A stretch of DNA of 64,000 nucleotides from Pseudomonas cichorii (GCF_015471405.1 NZ_BLVZ01000018.1:1-64000), one strand, 5' to 3'. Shown: positions 30,914-38,049, counted from the stretch's first letter. The notes: generated by a model not told the origin, from the sequence alone. Translations and numbers: made by a program.

Positions 30914-31396
30914 ATGAACGCAGAACAGAAACTGACGCCTCCAGCAATCGGCCAGGTGTGGCCAGGGCAAGGCGGCATCTACGGCGGCCTTCGCCTGTAT
31001 CCGGAAGGCATGTGCCACATCATTTACGCAGTCGAAGATGTTCCAGGTCGCCACGAATACGGCGGCTACGGCGAGAATGTGGAAGCGGAAAGCCGCGCGG
31101 ACGGGCTCGCGAACACCAAGACATTGATCGCGAATGAGGGTGTGCATCACGCCGCCATTGCGGCCTCAAGCTACACGGCAGACGACCACAAGGACTTCTA
31201 TCTGCCTGCCGTCGGTGAGCTGCACCACGCATGGCAGTACTTGCCGGAGTCATTCGCCACTGACCAGTACTACTGGTCGAGCACGCAGTACTCAGCCCGC
31301 TACGCCGACGGCATGGACTTTGAGCATGGCTGGCTCACCAGCTACGGCAAGGGCCTCGAGCGCGTGGTGCGTCCCGTCCGCAGATTCCTTCAGTAA
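30914..31396 (+). CDS. DGR target-like protein 1 (diverged variable region)
   Basis: A 160-residue DUF1566-like protein with the formylglycine-generating-enzyme/C-type-lectin-like fold used by DGR targets. Residues PPAIGQVWPGQGGIYGG start the domain, YTADDHKDFYLPAVGELHHAW is the conserved core, and YYWSSTQYSARYADGMDFEH...VVRPVRRFLQ is the variable C-terminus. It is homologous to the two downstream target proteins. Its 100-base repeat differs from the TR at both A and non-A positions, so it is not a fresh product of this TR. The start ATG at 30914 follows AAGGATC. It is the first gene of the PL-like operon. Confidence 0.82.
   Translation: MNAEQKLTPPAIGQVWPGQGGIYGGLRLYPEGMCHIIYAVEDVPGRHEYGGYGENVEAESRADGLANTKTLIANEGVHHAAIAASSYTADDHKDFYLPAVGELHHAWQYLPESFATDQYYWSSTQYSARYADGMDFEHGWLTSYGKGLERVVRPVRRFLQ
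31284..31383 (+). repeat. DGR variable repeat VR1 (diverged)
   Basis: Aligns with the TR over 100 bases without gaps and shares the last 17 bases exactly (GTGCGTCCCGTCCGCAG). I count about 35 mismatches, of which about 16 fall at non-adenine TR positions. That pattern indicates an old or differently templated copy. Confidence 0.75.
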
Positions 31397-31410
31397 TTCA
31401 TTAAATCACT

Positions 31411-31427
31411 CTCCTTTGTTCAAGGAG
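31411..31427 (+). other. Hairpin downstream of VR1
   Basis: CTCCTT-TGTTC-AAGGAG, a 6-bp stem starting 27 bases after the end of VR1. Hairpins just 3' of the VR are known to assist retrohoming in the Bordetella phage DGR. A role here is inferred. Confidence 0.45.
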
Positions 31428-31447
31428 GGATCGGTCGAGCAGAAAGA

Positions 31448-31849
31448 ATGGAATCAACAATCGTAAGCGGCGCTTGGAAGGGTCATCTCGGCCGTGGACT
31501 TGCGCCGCGAGAGTTGCAGTTTTTGTTGTCGGTCGCCCAGGGCTGCACGGCCAAAGAAATCGCACGGACGTTCGGCATCGCACCGGGCACCGTGGTAAAG
31601 CGGCTGTCAGTCGCAATGTTCAAGCTCGGCGTGAATCGCCAAACCGCTATGATCGCCGAGGCCATGCGCAGGCAGATCATTTCCCCGCTTTGTTTCATGT
31701 TTGCGTCGTTGATAGCTCTGCATTCAGTCCTCGATGACGACGCAATGAGGCGAGACAGAAAAATTCCCGAGTCACGCCGGGGCGGTTACGAACTGAAGAT
31801 CAGTCGCAAGGGTGCCGAGAAGATTCGGCCCGCATCTGCGATCTGCTGA
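31448..31849 (+). CDS. LuxR-type HTH regulator
   Basis: A 133-residue protein with a LuxR-family DNA-binding domain: GLAPRELQFLLSVAQGCTAKEIARTF, GIAPGTVVKRLSVAMFKLGV. A hydrophobic stretch follows (IISPLCFMFASLIALHSVL), then a basic tail beginning DDDAMRRDRK, the usual end of this Pseudomonas phage regulator family. There is no sensor domain, so it should act constitutively once made. It lies between target genes of the DGR region; a role in controlling them is possible but not shown. Confidence 0.85.
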   Translation: MESTIVSGAWKGHLGRGLAPRELQFLLSVAQGCTAKEIARTFGIAPGTVVKRLSVAMFKLGVNRQTAMIAEAMRRQIISPLCFMFASLIALHSVLDDDAMRRDRKIPESRRGGYELKISRKGAEKIRPASAIC

Positions 31850-32639
31850 ACAACCAGCGCCAACGTCAGCCTGACGAAAACTGCTCGACGCCCTGCCCCG
31901 GCAGGCCGCATCGGAGATTGATCGGAACGCGCTCAAGCGAGCTGCAGCGCTAGGATCGCAAAGCCCCGGGAATCTCCTGAGCCGGTATGAGCGAGACGGC
32001 CAACACCAAAAACGCGGCGGGAAGCAAGTCTGGGTAGCGCCAGGGTGTTTCGATCAATCTCCGATGTGGATGACCCCAAACCGTTAAATCGGCCCCCTGC
32101 ATCAACAAGACTAGCGCCATTTGAGCGTGAGCAGTCGGTTCGCATGGCGACCAGTTCGCCGCGAGCGCCGACGCCGGAGAGAAAGTGCAACCGGACCGAT
32201 CACCTCGAAAGAGGCTGTATCGGAATGTCGGCGCCCCATGAAAAAAGCTGATCCAGGCCAACTGTTTGCATGCGAACGGGTGGACGTAGTTAGGCATCTT
32301 GGCCAGGACCGACATTCCAATACAGCTTCAACGGTGGCCACTGCCTTCCCAGTGAGCGAGCAATGGAGGATGCAGCCATGCAGAAGTAGCCGACCGTCGC
32401 CGAGCGACAGCATGACCAGCCGCTACAGCGCTGGGCGCTTTGACCGACGACAGAATATCGGTCACGGAGTGCGCTGGTGTGCCGCCAGCCCCGTTAGCGG
32501 GAATCGACCCTACGGTCGGTCATTGGCATTGACGCCGGAGACGTAACCGGCACCGCAGGCGAATCCGGGGCCCCGAGCGGGCCAGTCCAGATGCAACTGG
32601 GGTAGCTCCCAGCGCCTGCACCCCCCTCCCTTTCAGTTC
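31850..32639 (+). other. 790-base stretch without a convincing gene
   Basis: Several overlapping frames of 60-140 codons exist on both strands, but none has a ribosome site together with protein-like composition. A short frame (31876-32086) ending PMWMTPNR looks coding-like but has no start codon, so a decayed gene is possible. The base composition resembles the neighbours. It could hold an RNA or remnants of a deleted gene. Confidence 0.4.
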
Positions 32640-32714
32640 GACCGCATCGGCAGGTGCCAGGCCAGTCTCACGGCTGGGTTTGGTCACCCGTGCCTGGCAT
32701 CTGCCAATGCGGTC
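32640..32714 (+). repeat. 23-base inverted repeat abutting a ribosome binding site
   Basis: Arms 32640-32662 and 32692-32714 are complementary at 21 of 23 positions, with one G-U and one C-A in RNA. An inner CAC/GTG plus GGGT/ACCC stem lies in the 29-base loop. The AAGGAG ribosome site of the next gene starts at the base after the stem. The RNA would fold into a long rod that could control translation of that gene. Confidence 0.7.
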
Positions 32715-32726
32715 AAGGAGCCTCAC

Positions 32727-33074
32727 ATGCATCAGACGATCAGTCAGCGCCGTGCAATTCTTGAAGGCCTTCGCCAGCGCTGCACGCTCTCAACTGCCGA
32801 GTTTTACGACAAGACCGGGCGCTTCAACCCGGCAACGCTGCCACGCTTCAACGTCGTTCCAGCTGGCGGCAACCAGTTCGGCATTGTCGAGCGCTCGACG
32901 GGTGTCGTGAAAGAAGTCTGCACGGGACACAACGCTGCATGCAAAACCGCTCAGCACCTTGAGCAAGTACCGGCACAAAAGCCGAAAGCAAGCTTCGCTG
33001 TCTTGATGTTGCGCTGGACTGCAATCCTCTGCGTGATCATCGCCCTGTTCGCCTTCTACGGCTCTCACCCGTGA
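32727..33074 (+). CDS. Small single-pass membrane protein
   Basis: A 115-residue protein with a soluble N-terminal part (GGNQFGIVERSTGVVKEVCTGH) and a C-terminal transmembrane helix (FAVLMLRWTAILCVIIALFAFYG). AAGGAG lies seven bases before the ATG, at the foot of a long RNA hairpin. It is coupled to the next gene by a GTGA overlap. Function unknown. Confidence 0.75.
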   Translation: MHQTISQRRAILEGLRQRCTLSTAEFYDKTGRFNPATLPRFNVVPAGGNQFGIVERSTGVVKEVCTGHNAACKTAQHLEQVPAQKPKASFAVLMLRWTAILCVIIALFAFYGSHP

Positions 33075-33628
33075 TCAGCATGGAGCTGAGCAGTGTTCAG
33101 CACAACACAGCGAAGTCCGCAGAGCTGTCTGCGGCAATGGCGGCGTTTCTCGCCCAGGGCGGCACAGTCTCGAATCTTGAGGGCTTTGTGCATAGGCCGC
33201 GACAGCCGGCCAAGGCTTATGGCCGGAGCATGTCGATTTCCAGCTCTGCGAAAGTCGAGCGAGTAAGCAAGGGTCAGCAAAAAGGAGTGCGAGTCAGTGA
33301 TTCGGTGAAGGATCTCGTGAAGAAGCTCGCTGAAACGATGACGCTTGCCCAGGCACGAAAAGAAACAAACCTGAGCTCTTATGTCTTGAAACGCATCGCA
33401 CTCGAATGCGAGTTCGCATTTCAAGAATGGGACCCGAGTCAGAACCTGGTTCCGAGCAGCACAGATCCGGTAGCCGATGCTCTCAACGTCGTGCGTATTA
33501 AAGCCGCGCGAGACAGAGGCCTTTCGCAGAAAGCTGCGATCAAAGAGCTGTCGATCAGCAATACGCTCATGAAGCGACTGATCAGCGAGTTCTCAATAGA
33601 TTACCCGTTGCAGCGCACATCTCGATGA
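33071..33628 (+). CDS. Protein with two HTH-like repeats
   Basis: A 185-residue protein starting at GTG in overlap with the previous stop (or ATG at 33080). Two similar helix-turn-helix-like units are visible: MTLAQARKETNLSSYVLKRIA near residue 96 and GLSQKAAIKELSISNTLMKRL near 153. The segment between contains WDPSQNLVPSS. It looks like a DNA-binding regulator. I do not recognise a named family. Confidence 0.72.
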   Translation: MISMELSSVQHNTAKSAELSAAMAAFLAQGGTVSNLEGFVHRPRQPAKAYGRSMSISSSAKVERVSKGQQKGVRVSDSVKDLVKKLAETMTLAQARKETNLSSYVLKRIALECEFAFQEWDPSQNLVPSSTDPVADALNVVRIKAARDRGLSQKAAIKELSISNTLMKRLISEFSIDYPLQRTSR

Positions 33629-33700
33629 GACGAATACTCTCAAGAGCCAATCAGCGCCGCCGCCCTCTTCAACTCAAAATACCACCTCATGGAACCAGTC

Positions 33701-34051
33701 ATGGAGAAGAGCCAAGCAGCAAAGCATTCGAGCGACTACCGAAAACGCCAAGCCAAGAAGAACGAAGCCTTGGGCATCGAGCGAGTGACACTTAATGTCG
33801 CTACCGGCGTAAGGAGCGGCATGGCCGAAGCAATGAAGCGCAACGGCATCAAAAATGCGCAGGAAGCATGGCAGAACCTTGGTTTGCACTTCATGCGTGC
33901 CACTCCCAAGCAGCAAGACAAGATGCTCAAGCCTGACACGTCAGGTTTTGTTGTATCCGAAAAACTGGCGCATCAGTTCCACGAAGAAAGCTTGAAAGAG
34001 ATTCGGCACGACCCTGGTGACGAGATAGTAGCGCCCGCCAGCAATTCGTAA
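33701..34051 (+). CDS. Small phage protein, possible DNA-binding
   Basis: A 116-residue protein with a basic N-terminus (SDYRKRQAKKNEALGIERVTLN), followed by MAEAMKRNGIKNAQEAWQNLGLHF. Proteins of this type recur in Pseudomonas prophages. The shape suggests a ribbon-helix-helix-like regulator, but this is weak. ATG 33701 has GGAACC seven bases upstream; ATG 33689 is the other candidate. Confidence 0.65.
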   Translation: MEKSQAAKHSSDYRKRQAKKNEALGIERVTLNVATGVRSGMAEAMKRNGIKNAQEAWQNLGLHFMRATPKQQDKMLKPDTSGFVVSEKLAHQFHEESLKEIRHDPGDEIVAPASNS

Positions 34052-34123
34052 CCCCCCCCTTCCAATCAAAACTGCCACCGGCAAAAAACAGCTGGCGGCT
34101 GCCACACAACTTGAGGAAAGCAC

Positions 34124-34720
34124 ATGAAGCCTGTTTTCAACATCGAGAACGTGACACTGAACATCCACACTTACCAGCGCGCCCCGGCCTTAGTTGCGCT
34201 CGGCGCAGCCCTTGCTGCTGCGACTGCTACGCCAGCTCCAGAGCCAGTCGAGCTGACAGGCGTACCGGCGCACGGCGAATACTGGCCGGGTGAAGGTGGC
34301 AAAAACGGCGGCTACGTACCGGCTCGCTGTGACGTTCCAGCCCACTACCTGATCATCGCTGCCGAGGATGTCGGCAAGCGCGCATGGGGTGGCTACGGAG
34401 TCGAGTCGAAAGCTCTCAGCAAGACTGATGGCAAAGCCAACACCTGCGCCCTGATCGAGTCTGAAACCGATCATCCGGCCGCCCAGGCTGCGGCTGAATA
34501 TACGGCTGATGGTCATAACGACTTTTGCCTGCCGTCTGCCGCCGAGCTTTATCAGGCATGGGTGAACTGCCCTGAGCTGTTCGCAAAAGAGTGGTACTGG
34601 AGCAGCACGCAGCGCTCAGCCTACAACGCATTCATTCAGGGTTTCGGTGATGGCTATCAGTACGGCAACGGCAAGACCAGCGAGTTCCTCGTGCGTCCCG
34701 TCCGCAGAAAATTCATTTGA
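34124..34720 (+). CDS. DGR target protein 2
   Basis: A 198-residue target of the diversity-generating retroelement. The first 45 residues contain a hydrophobic Ala-rich stretch (APALVALGAALAAATATPAP). The lectin-fold DUF1566-like domain runs from GEYWPGEGGKNGGY through YTADGHNDFCLPSAAELYQAW to the C-terminal variable region WYWSSTQRSAYNAFIQG...FLVRPVRR. GAGGAAAG precedes the ATG. All 12 differences between its repeat and the TR fall on TR adenines, changing mostly Asn codons to Tyr, Gly, Ile, Thr and Ser. The ligand is unknown. Confidence 0.88.
   Translation: MKPVFNIENVTLNIHTYQRAPALVALGAALAAATATPAPEPVELTGVPAHGEYWPGEGGKNGGYVPARCDVPAHYLIIAAEDVGKRAWGGYGVESKALSKTDGKANTCALIESETDHPAAQAAAEYTADGHNDFCLPSAAELYQAWVNCPELFAKEWYWSSTQRSAYNAFIQGFGDGYQYGNGKTSEFLVRPVRRKFI
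34608..34707 (+). repeat. DGR variable repeat VR2
   Basis: 100 bases aligned to the TR without gaps: 88 identical and 12 different, all at adenines of the TR. The 5' 14 bases and the 3' 28 bases are identical to the TR. This is the signature of adenine-specific mutagenic retrohoming. Confidence 0.95.
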
Positions 34721-34741
34721 TTCTTCATTCATTTATCCATG

Positions 34742-34761
34742 GGCGCATCAGCGCCTTTTTT
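34742..34761 (+). terminator. Terminator-like hairpin between target genes 2 and 3
   Basis: GGCGC-ATCA-GCGCC followed by six Ts, then TTGCCTG and a GGAG ribosome site, like the hairpin-before-start units of the late operon. It starts 34 bases after VR2, so it may also serve as the VR-proximal hairpin. Confidence 0.6.
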
Positions 34762-34786
34762 GTTGCCTGAAAAACTGGAGCAGCAC

Positions 34787-35401
34787 ATGAGCACAGCAGA
34801 AAGCGTTGCAGTTCAAATCCCAGCAATCGGCCAGGCCTACGGCGGCGGCTTCGTAACCGGCATCACTCGTGATACAGAAACCGGTGTCCGCCGCCTGCAC
34901 ATCACTGCCGGTGCCGAGCATGAGCTGCGCGGTGCATGGGGCAAGTACGGCGAGAAGATCGCTGGAGCTGACAGCTTCACTGATAGCAGGGCGAACACTG
35001 AAGCGATTGCCGCCGCGGGCAGCGAGATCGCTCAGAAGGTGCTCGCGCTGGAAATCGGCGGCTTCACTGACTGGGCTATCCCGGCCCGCGATGCGCAAGA
35101 GCTTCAGTATCGCCACTTCAAGCCGACTAACGAAGAAAACTGGCAGTACGGCCGCAGCGGTGACAACCCCAGCAGCGAGCCGGTCGGCAAGCTCTACAGC
35201 GAGGAAGATCCGGCGCAGACGGCTCACGAGGCCTTCCGCGAGGGCGGGCCGGAAGCCTTCAAAGAGCGCGTCTACTGGTCGTCTTCGCAGCGCTCAGCCG
35301 ACACCGCGTTCGATCAGAATTTCGCTGATGGCGATCAGAGCTACTACGGCAAGTACCTCGAGTTCCTCGTGCGTCCCGTCCGCAGCGAAATAATTCAATA
35401 A
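34787..35401 (+). CDS. DGR target protein 3
   Basis: A 204-residue target protein. It begins MSTAESVAVQIPAIGQAYGG, has the core LEIGGFTDWAIPARDAQELQY, and contains an insert rich in charged residues (about 110-160) absent from the other targets. It ends with the variable lectin segment YWSSSQRSADTAFDQNFADG...FLVRPVRS. The ATG at 34787 follows CTGGAG; upstream in-frame sequence belongs to the hairpin. All 13 differences from the TR lie at TR adenines. It is directly upstream of avd, the usual place for the main target. Confidence 0.9.
   Translation: MSTAESVAVQIPAIGQAYGGGFVTGITRDTETGVRRLHITAGAEHELRGAWGKYGEKIAGADSFTDSRANTEAIAAAGSEIAQKVLALEIGGFTDWAIPARDAQELQYRHFKPTNEENWQYGRSGDNPSSEPVGKLYSEEDPAQTAHEAFREGGPEAFKERVYWSSSQRSADTAFDQNFADGDQSYYGKYLEFLVRPVRSEIIQ
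35286..35385 (+). repeat. DGR variable repeat VR3
   Basis: 100 bases aligned gap-free with the TR: 87 identical and 13 different, each at a TR adenine. Codon changes include AAC to TAC (three times), AAC to AGC, AAC to GAC and AAC to CTC. The 3' 28 bases are identical to the TR. Confidence 0.95.
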
Positions 35402-35412
35402 TTCATTCATTT

Positions 35413-35432
35413 ACCAGCCGCTTGCGGCTGGT
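35413..35432 (+). other. Hairpin downstream of VR3
   Basis: ACCAGCCG-CTTG-CGGCTGGT: a perfect 8-bp stem with a four-base loop, starting 27 bases after VR3, the same distance as the hairpin after VR1. An 8-bp stem with a four-base loop downstream of the VR is the geometry described for Bordetella phage BPP-1. It also stands just before the avd ribosome site, so a role in avd expression is an alternative. Confidence 0.65.
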
Positions 35433-35452
35433 CGCCCAAGGAGGGGCATGCC

Positions 35453-35809
35453 GTGGCAATGCATACCGAACTCTCCATCTACAAAGCGGCTCTCGGGCTG
35501 CTGCAGATGGCTACGAACCTCACAAGAAATATTCCGCGCGACCTCAAGCAGTCATTGGGTCGCCGCGTAATCGATGAGTGCATTGATGTGCTCATGCTTG
35601 TGGCCAGAGCGAATTCGGCTCAAGACAAGCGCCCGCATCTGTCCAGTTTGGTAGAGCGAGTTCAAGTGATCGAGATGCTGATGCGGCTGTTCAAGGACAG
35701 TCGTTTCATTAGCGTCACGCAACTCGCAAACGCCATTGAGGTTACGACCTCTATCGGCAAACAGGCCAACGCCTGGAAACGCTCCACCCAATCCGCGCCC
35801 GCTTCCTGA
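35453..35809 (+). CDS. avd: DGR accessory variability protein Avd
   Basis: A 118-residue, all-helical, basic protein with the Avd four-helix pattern: SIYKAALGLLQMATNLTRNI, PRDLKQSLGRRVIDECIDVL, ERVQVIEMLMRLFKDSRFIS and ANAIEVTTSIGKQANAWKRS. Avd forms a pentameric barrel that binds the reverse transcriptase and the TR RNA and is required for mutagenic homing. The GTG start has AAGGAGGGG seven bases upstream. It lies between target 3 and the TR. Confidence 0.9.
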   Translation: MAMHTELSIYKAALGLLQMATNLTRNIPRDLKQSLGRRVIDECIDVLMLVARANSAQDKRPHLSSLVERVQVIEMLMRLFKDSRFISVTQLANAIEVTTSIGKQANAWKRSTQSAPAS

Positions 35810-35974
35810 GGGTCAAGGCTCTCAGGACTGTGCGATTTGAATCTGGTCGTGCCGCTGACTCGATGAGTCACCGCCATGCGCGTCAAGGGTACCGCCGATC
35901 TAAAGGGTTCGGGCTGGTCCTGCGCAGTTTCCCCGCTGAGCAATCGACGGGGTGACGTAGATAGCACGACAGGT

Positions 35975-36074
35975 CGCAGCGCTCAGCCAACAACGCATTC
36001 AATCAGAATTTCGATGATGGCAATCAGAACAACAACGACAAGAACAACGAGTTCCTCGTGCGTCCCGTCCGCAG
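35975..36074 (+). repeat. DGR template repeat TR
   Basis: 100-base template. In the target phase it reads QRSANNAFNQNFDDG, then NQNNNDKNNEFLVRPVR, with many AAC/AAT codons concentrated at the variable positions. AAC codons cannot become stops by adenine mutation alone, the known design of DGR templates. The TR is reverse transcribed with random bases opposite adenines, and the cDNA replaces the VR. It overlaps the start of the reverse transcriptase reading frame. Confidence 0.95.
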
Positions 36075-37330
36075 ATTCAACGCCCTACCCGTTCAGCGAT
36101 CTGGTACAGGCTTATTACGACTGTCGGCGCTCAAAGCGCAACAGCGCAAGCGCGCTGACTTTCGAGGTGGGCCTGGAAAGAAACCTGATCAATCTACACA
36201 ACGACCTGATTGCTGGCCGATACCAGCCTGGTCGTTCTATTTGTTTCGTTGTCACAAGACCGAAAGCCCGAGAGGTATGGGCGGCCGACTTTCGCGACCG
36301 CATCGTGCATCACCTGCTCTACAACCGCATCGGTCCAAGGATAGAAAGCACTTTCATTGCGGACAGCTGCGCCTGCATCACCGGACGCGGAACGCTGTAC
36401 GCAGCAAAGCGGCTTGAGTCGAAAATCAGGAGCCAGACACAGAACTGGTCGCGTCCAGGCTTCTACCTGAAATGCGACTTGGCCAATTTCTTCGTCGCAA
36501 TCGACAAGCGCGTGCTGGCCCAGCAGCTTTCTGAACGGATCACTGATCCGTGGTGGCAGGCGCTCGCGTTGCAGGTGCTCTGGCACGACCCACGTGAAGA
36601 CTTCGCTACGCGCAGCCCTGCGCACCTGTTCAATCGCGTGCCGCAGCACAAGCAGCTTGCGGCACAGCCTGCGCATCTCGGGTTACCGATCGGCAACTTG
36701 AGTTCGCAGTTCTTCGCGAACGTCTATCTCGACGCGCTCGATCAGTTCTGCAAGCACACGCTGAAAGTTCGGCATTACATTCGGTATGTCGATGACTTCG
36801 TGCTGCTGCATGAGTCGCCGCAGCAGTTGAATGAGTGGCACGCCCAGATCGAGGCCTTTCTGCCGACACTGGGCGCTCGGCTCAATCCGAAGAAGACGAT
36901 TCTTCAGCCCATCGACCGGGGTGTGGATTTCGTCGGGCACGTCATCAAGCCCTGGCGCAGGACAACTCGGAAGCGATCAGTTGCGCAGGCCCTGAAGCGC
37001 GTTGCTGCAGCGCCAGCGGAAGACCTTCGCGAGACGGCCAACAGTTACTTCGGGCTGCTCTCGCAAGCGAGCCACAGCCATAAAGACCGCGCAAAGCTGG
37101 CGAACCTGCTGTTACGGCGCGGACATACTGTCAATGGCTCGCTGACCAAGACCTACGCAAAAAACCTGATTCATCAACACCAATTTGCCGCCGCCGGTTA
37201 CGGATGTGCGCGCATGCATGGAGGCACCCATGGCGAAGTTCTACTACCAGATAAAAGGGCGTCTACCAGCCAAAAGCGAGTACAGCACGTCAGAATGGGC
37301 CTGGCCTCCGGTGTTCAGCGGTCAGGTTGA
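36014..37330 (+). CDS. DGR reverse transcriptase
   Basis: Reverse transcriptase of up to 438 residues. Palm and finger motifs are complete: ICFVVTRPKAREVWAADFRD, FYLKCDLANFFVAID with catalytic Asp, LPIGNLSSQFFANVYLD and IRYVDDFVLLHES with the YVDD box. The IGxxxSQ motif distinguishes DGR enzymes from group II intron and retron enzymes. The first usable Met codons after the upstream stop are 36014 and 36017, inside the TR, or 35876 before it. No good ribosome site fits, so the start is uncertain. The last 48 residues run over the leader of the next gene and look non-native. Confidence 0.93.
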   Translation: MMAIRTTTTRTTSSSCVPSADSTPYPFSDLVQAYYDCRRSKRNSASALTFEVGLERNLINLHNDLIAGRYQPGRSICFVVTRPKAREVWAADFRDRIVHHLLYNRIGPRIESTFIADSCACITGRGTLYAAKRLESKIRSQTQNWSRPGFYLKCDLANFFVAIDKRVLAQQLSERITDPWWQALALQVLWHDPREDFATRSPAHLFNRVPQHKQLAAQPAHLGLPIGNLSSQFFANVYLDALDQFCKHTLKVRHYIRYVDDFVLLHESPQQLNEWHAQIEAFLPTLGARLNPKKTILQPIDRGVDFVGHVIKPWRRTTRKRSVAQALKRVAAAPAEDLRETANSYFGLLSQASHSHKDRAKLANLLLRRGHTVNGSLTKTYAKNLIHQHQFAAAGYGCARMHGGTHGEVLLPDKRASTSQKRVQHVRMGLASGVQRSG

Positions 37331-37982
37331 AGCCGAAAACAGGAAAGCGGCGCGGACAGCGGTCGAAGGTCTGTACGAGCGCAAGTTTCCGATGGCCGTA
37401 AAGCTCAAGGACATCGACGCACACGACTACTTGTTGCACATCCAGCCCCTTGAAGACACCGATACCTACCTGTTGTCGCGCTTTGAAGACAAGGCCTGCA
37501 AGGAATGCGGCGCGGTGTTCAAGCTGATCGACAAGTACAACGACCCGTACACAGAGACGAAGAGCCACGACTACTGCACTGAGGCCTGCCTGGCGGCAGC
37601 GAAACACCGTGACCTTTCCGAATTCCGACTGGCCAGCGAAGGCCGGTCACCGCCGGTGATCTACCAGGTGCGCCAGAAGTCGACCGGCATGGTCTATGTA
37701 GGGCAAACCACTCAACCGTTCACGCTTCGTTGGTGGCAGCACTTGAGCAATCCAACGGGATGCAAATTTCACGCAGCGCTTAAAAGTACTGAAATAACTG
37801 ACTGGGATTTCGGTGTTCTTGAAGTGATCAATTATCCAGAGGGCTGCACCGATCGGGCGGCCTACATCACCCGGCGCGAAGGACACTGGATTGAGGCTCT
37901 CTCAGCGGTAGACGCCGGATTCAACACGGTTCGCCCAGTGGCGACGGCCAACCCGGCACAGCCAGCATATCCCCTCACCTGA
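37230..37982 (+). CDS. GIY-YIG nuclease-domain protein
   Basis: A 250-residue protein. The N-terminal 85 residues are a small alpha/beta domain (FYYQIKGRLPAKSEYSTSEW). The middle has CKECGAVF...DYCTEAC, a probable zinc site. The C-terminal domain is GIY-YIG-like: VIYQVRQKSTGMVYVGQTTQ with RWWQHL, ending REGHWIEAL with the conserved Glu. GGAGG lies six bases before the ATG. It starts inside the 3' end of the reverse transcriptase frame. Role unknown; possibly a homing-type or repair nuclease. Confidence 0.82.
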   Translation: MAKFYYQIKGRLPAKSEYSTSEWAWPPVFSGQVEAENRKAARTAVEGLYERKFPMAVKLKDIDAHDYLLHIQPLEDTDTYLLSRFEDKACKECGAVFKLIDKYNDPYTETKSHDYCTEACLAAAKHRDLSEFRLASEGRSPPVIYQVRQKSTGMVYVGQTTQPFTLRWWQHLSNPTGCKFHAALKSTEITDWDFGVLEVINYPEGCTDRAAYITRREGHWIEALSAVDAGFNTVRPVATANPAQPAYPLT

Positions 37983-38049
37983 ACACCACCCCTAAATTCA
38001 ACGATAACGCTCCCTCCGGCGAGGGCGGCGCTCACCTGAGGTAATCAAA

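Noticed and set aside
31950..32315. 121-codon minus-strand frame ending in a hydrophobic segment
   Set aside because: No ribosome site, poor protein-like composition in its first half, and overlap with several equally long frames. Kept only as part of the unassigned gap.
35876..37330. Group II intron or retron reverse transcriptase
   Set aside because: No intron RNA domains or msr/msd structure are visible. The IGxxxSQ motif, Avd neighbour and TR/VR pairs identify a DGR enzyme.
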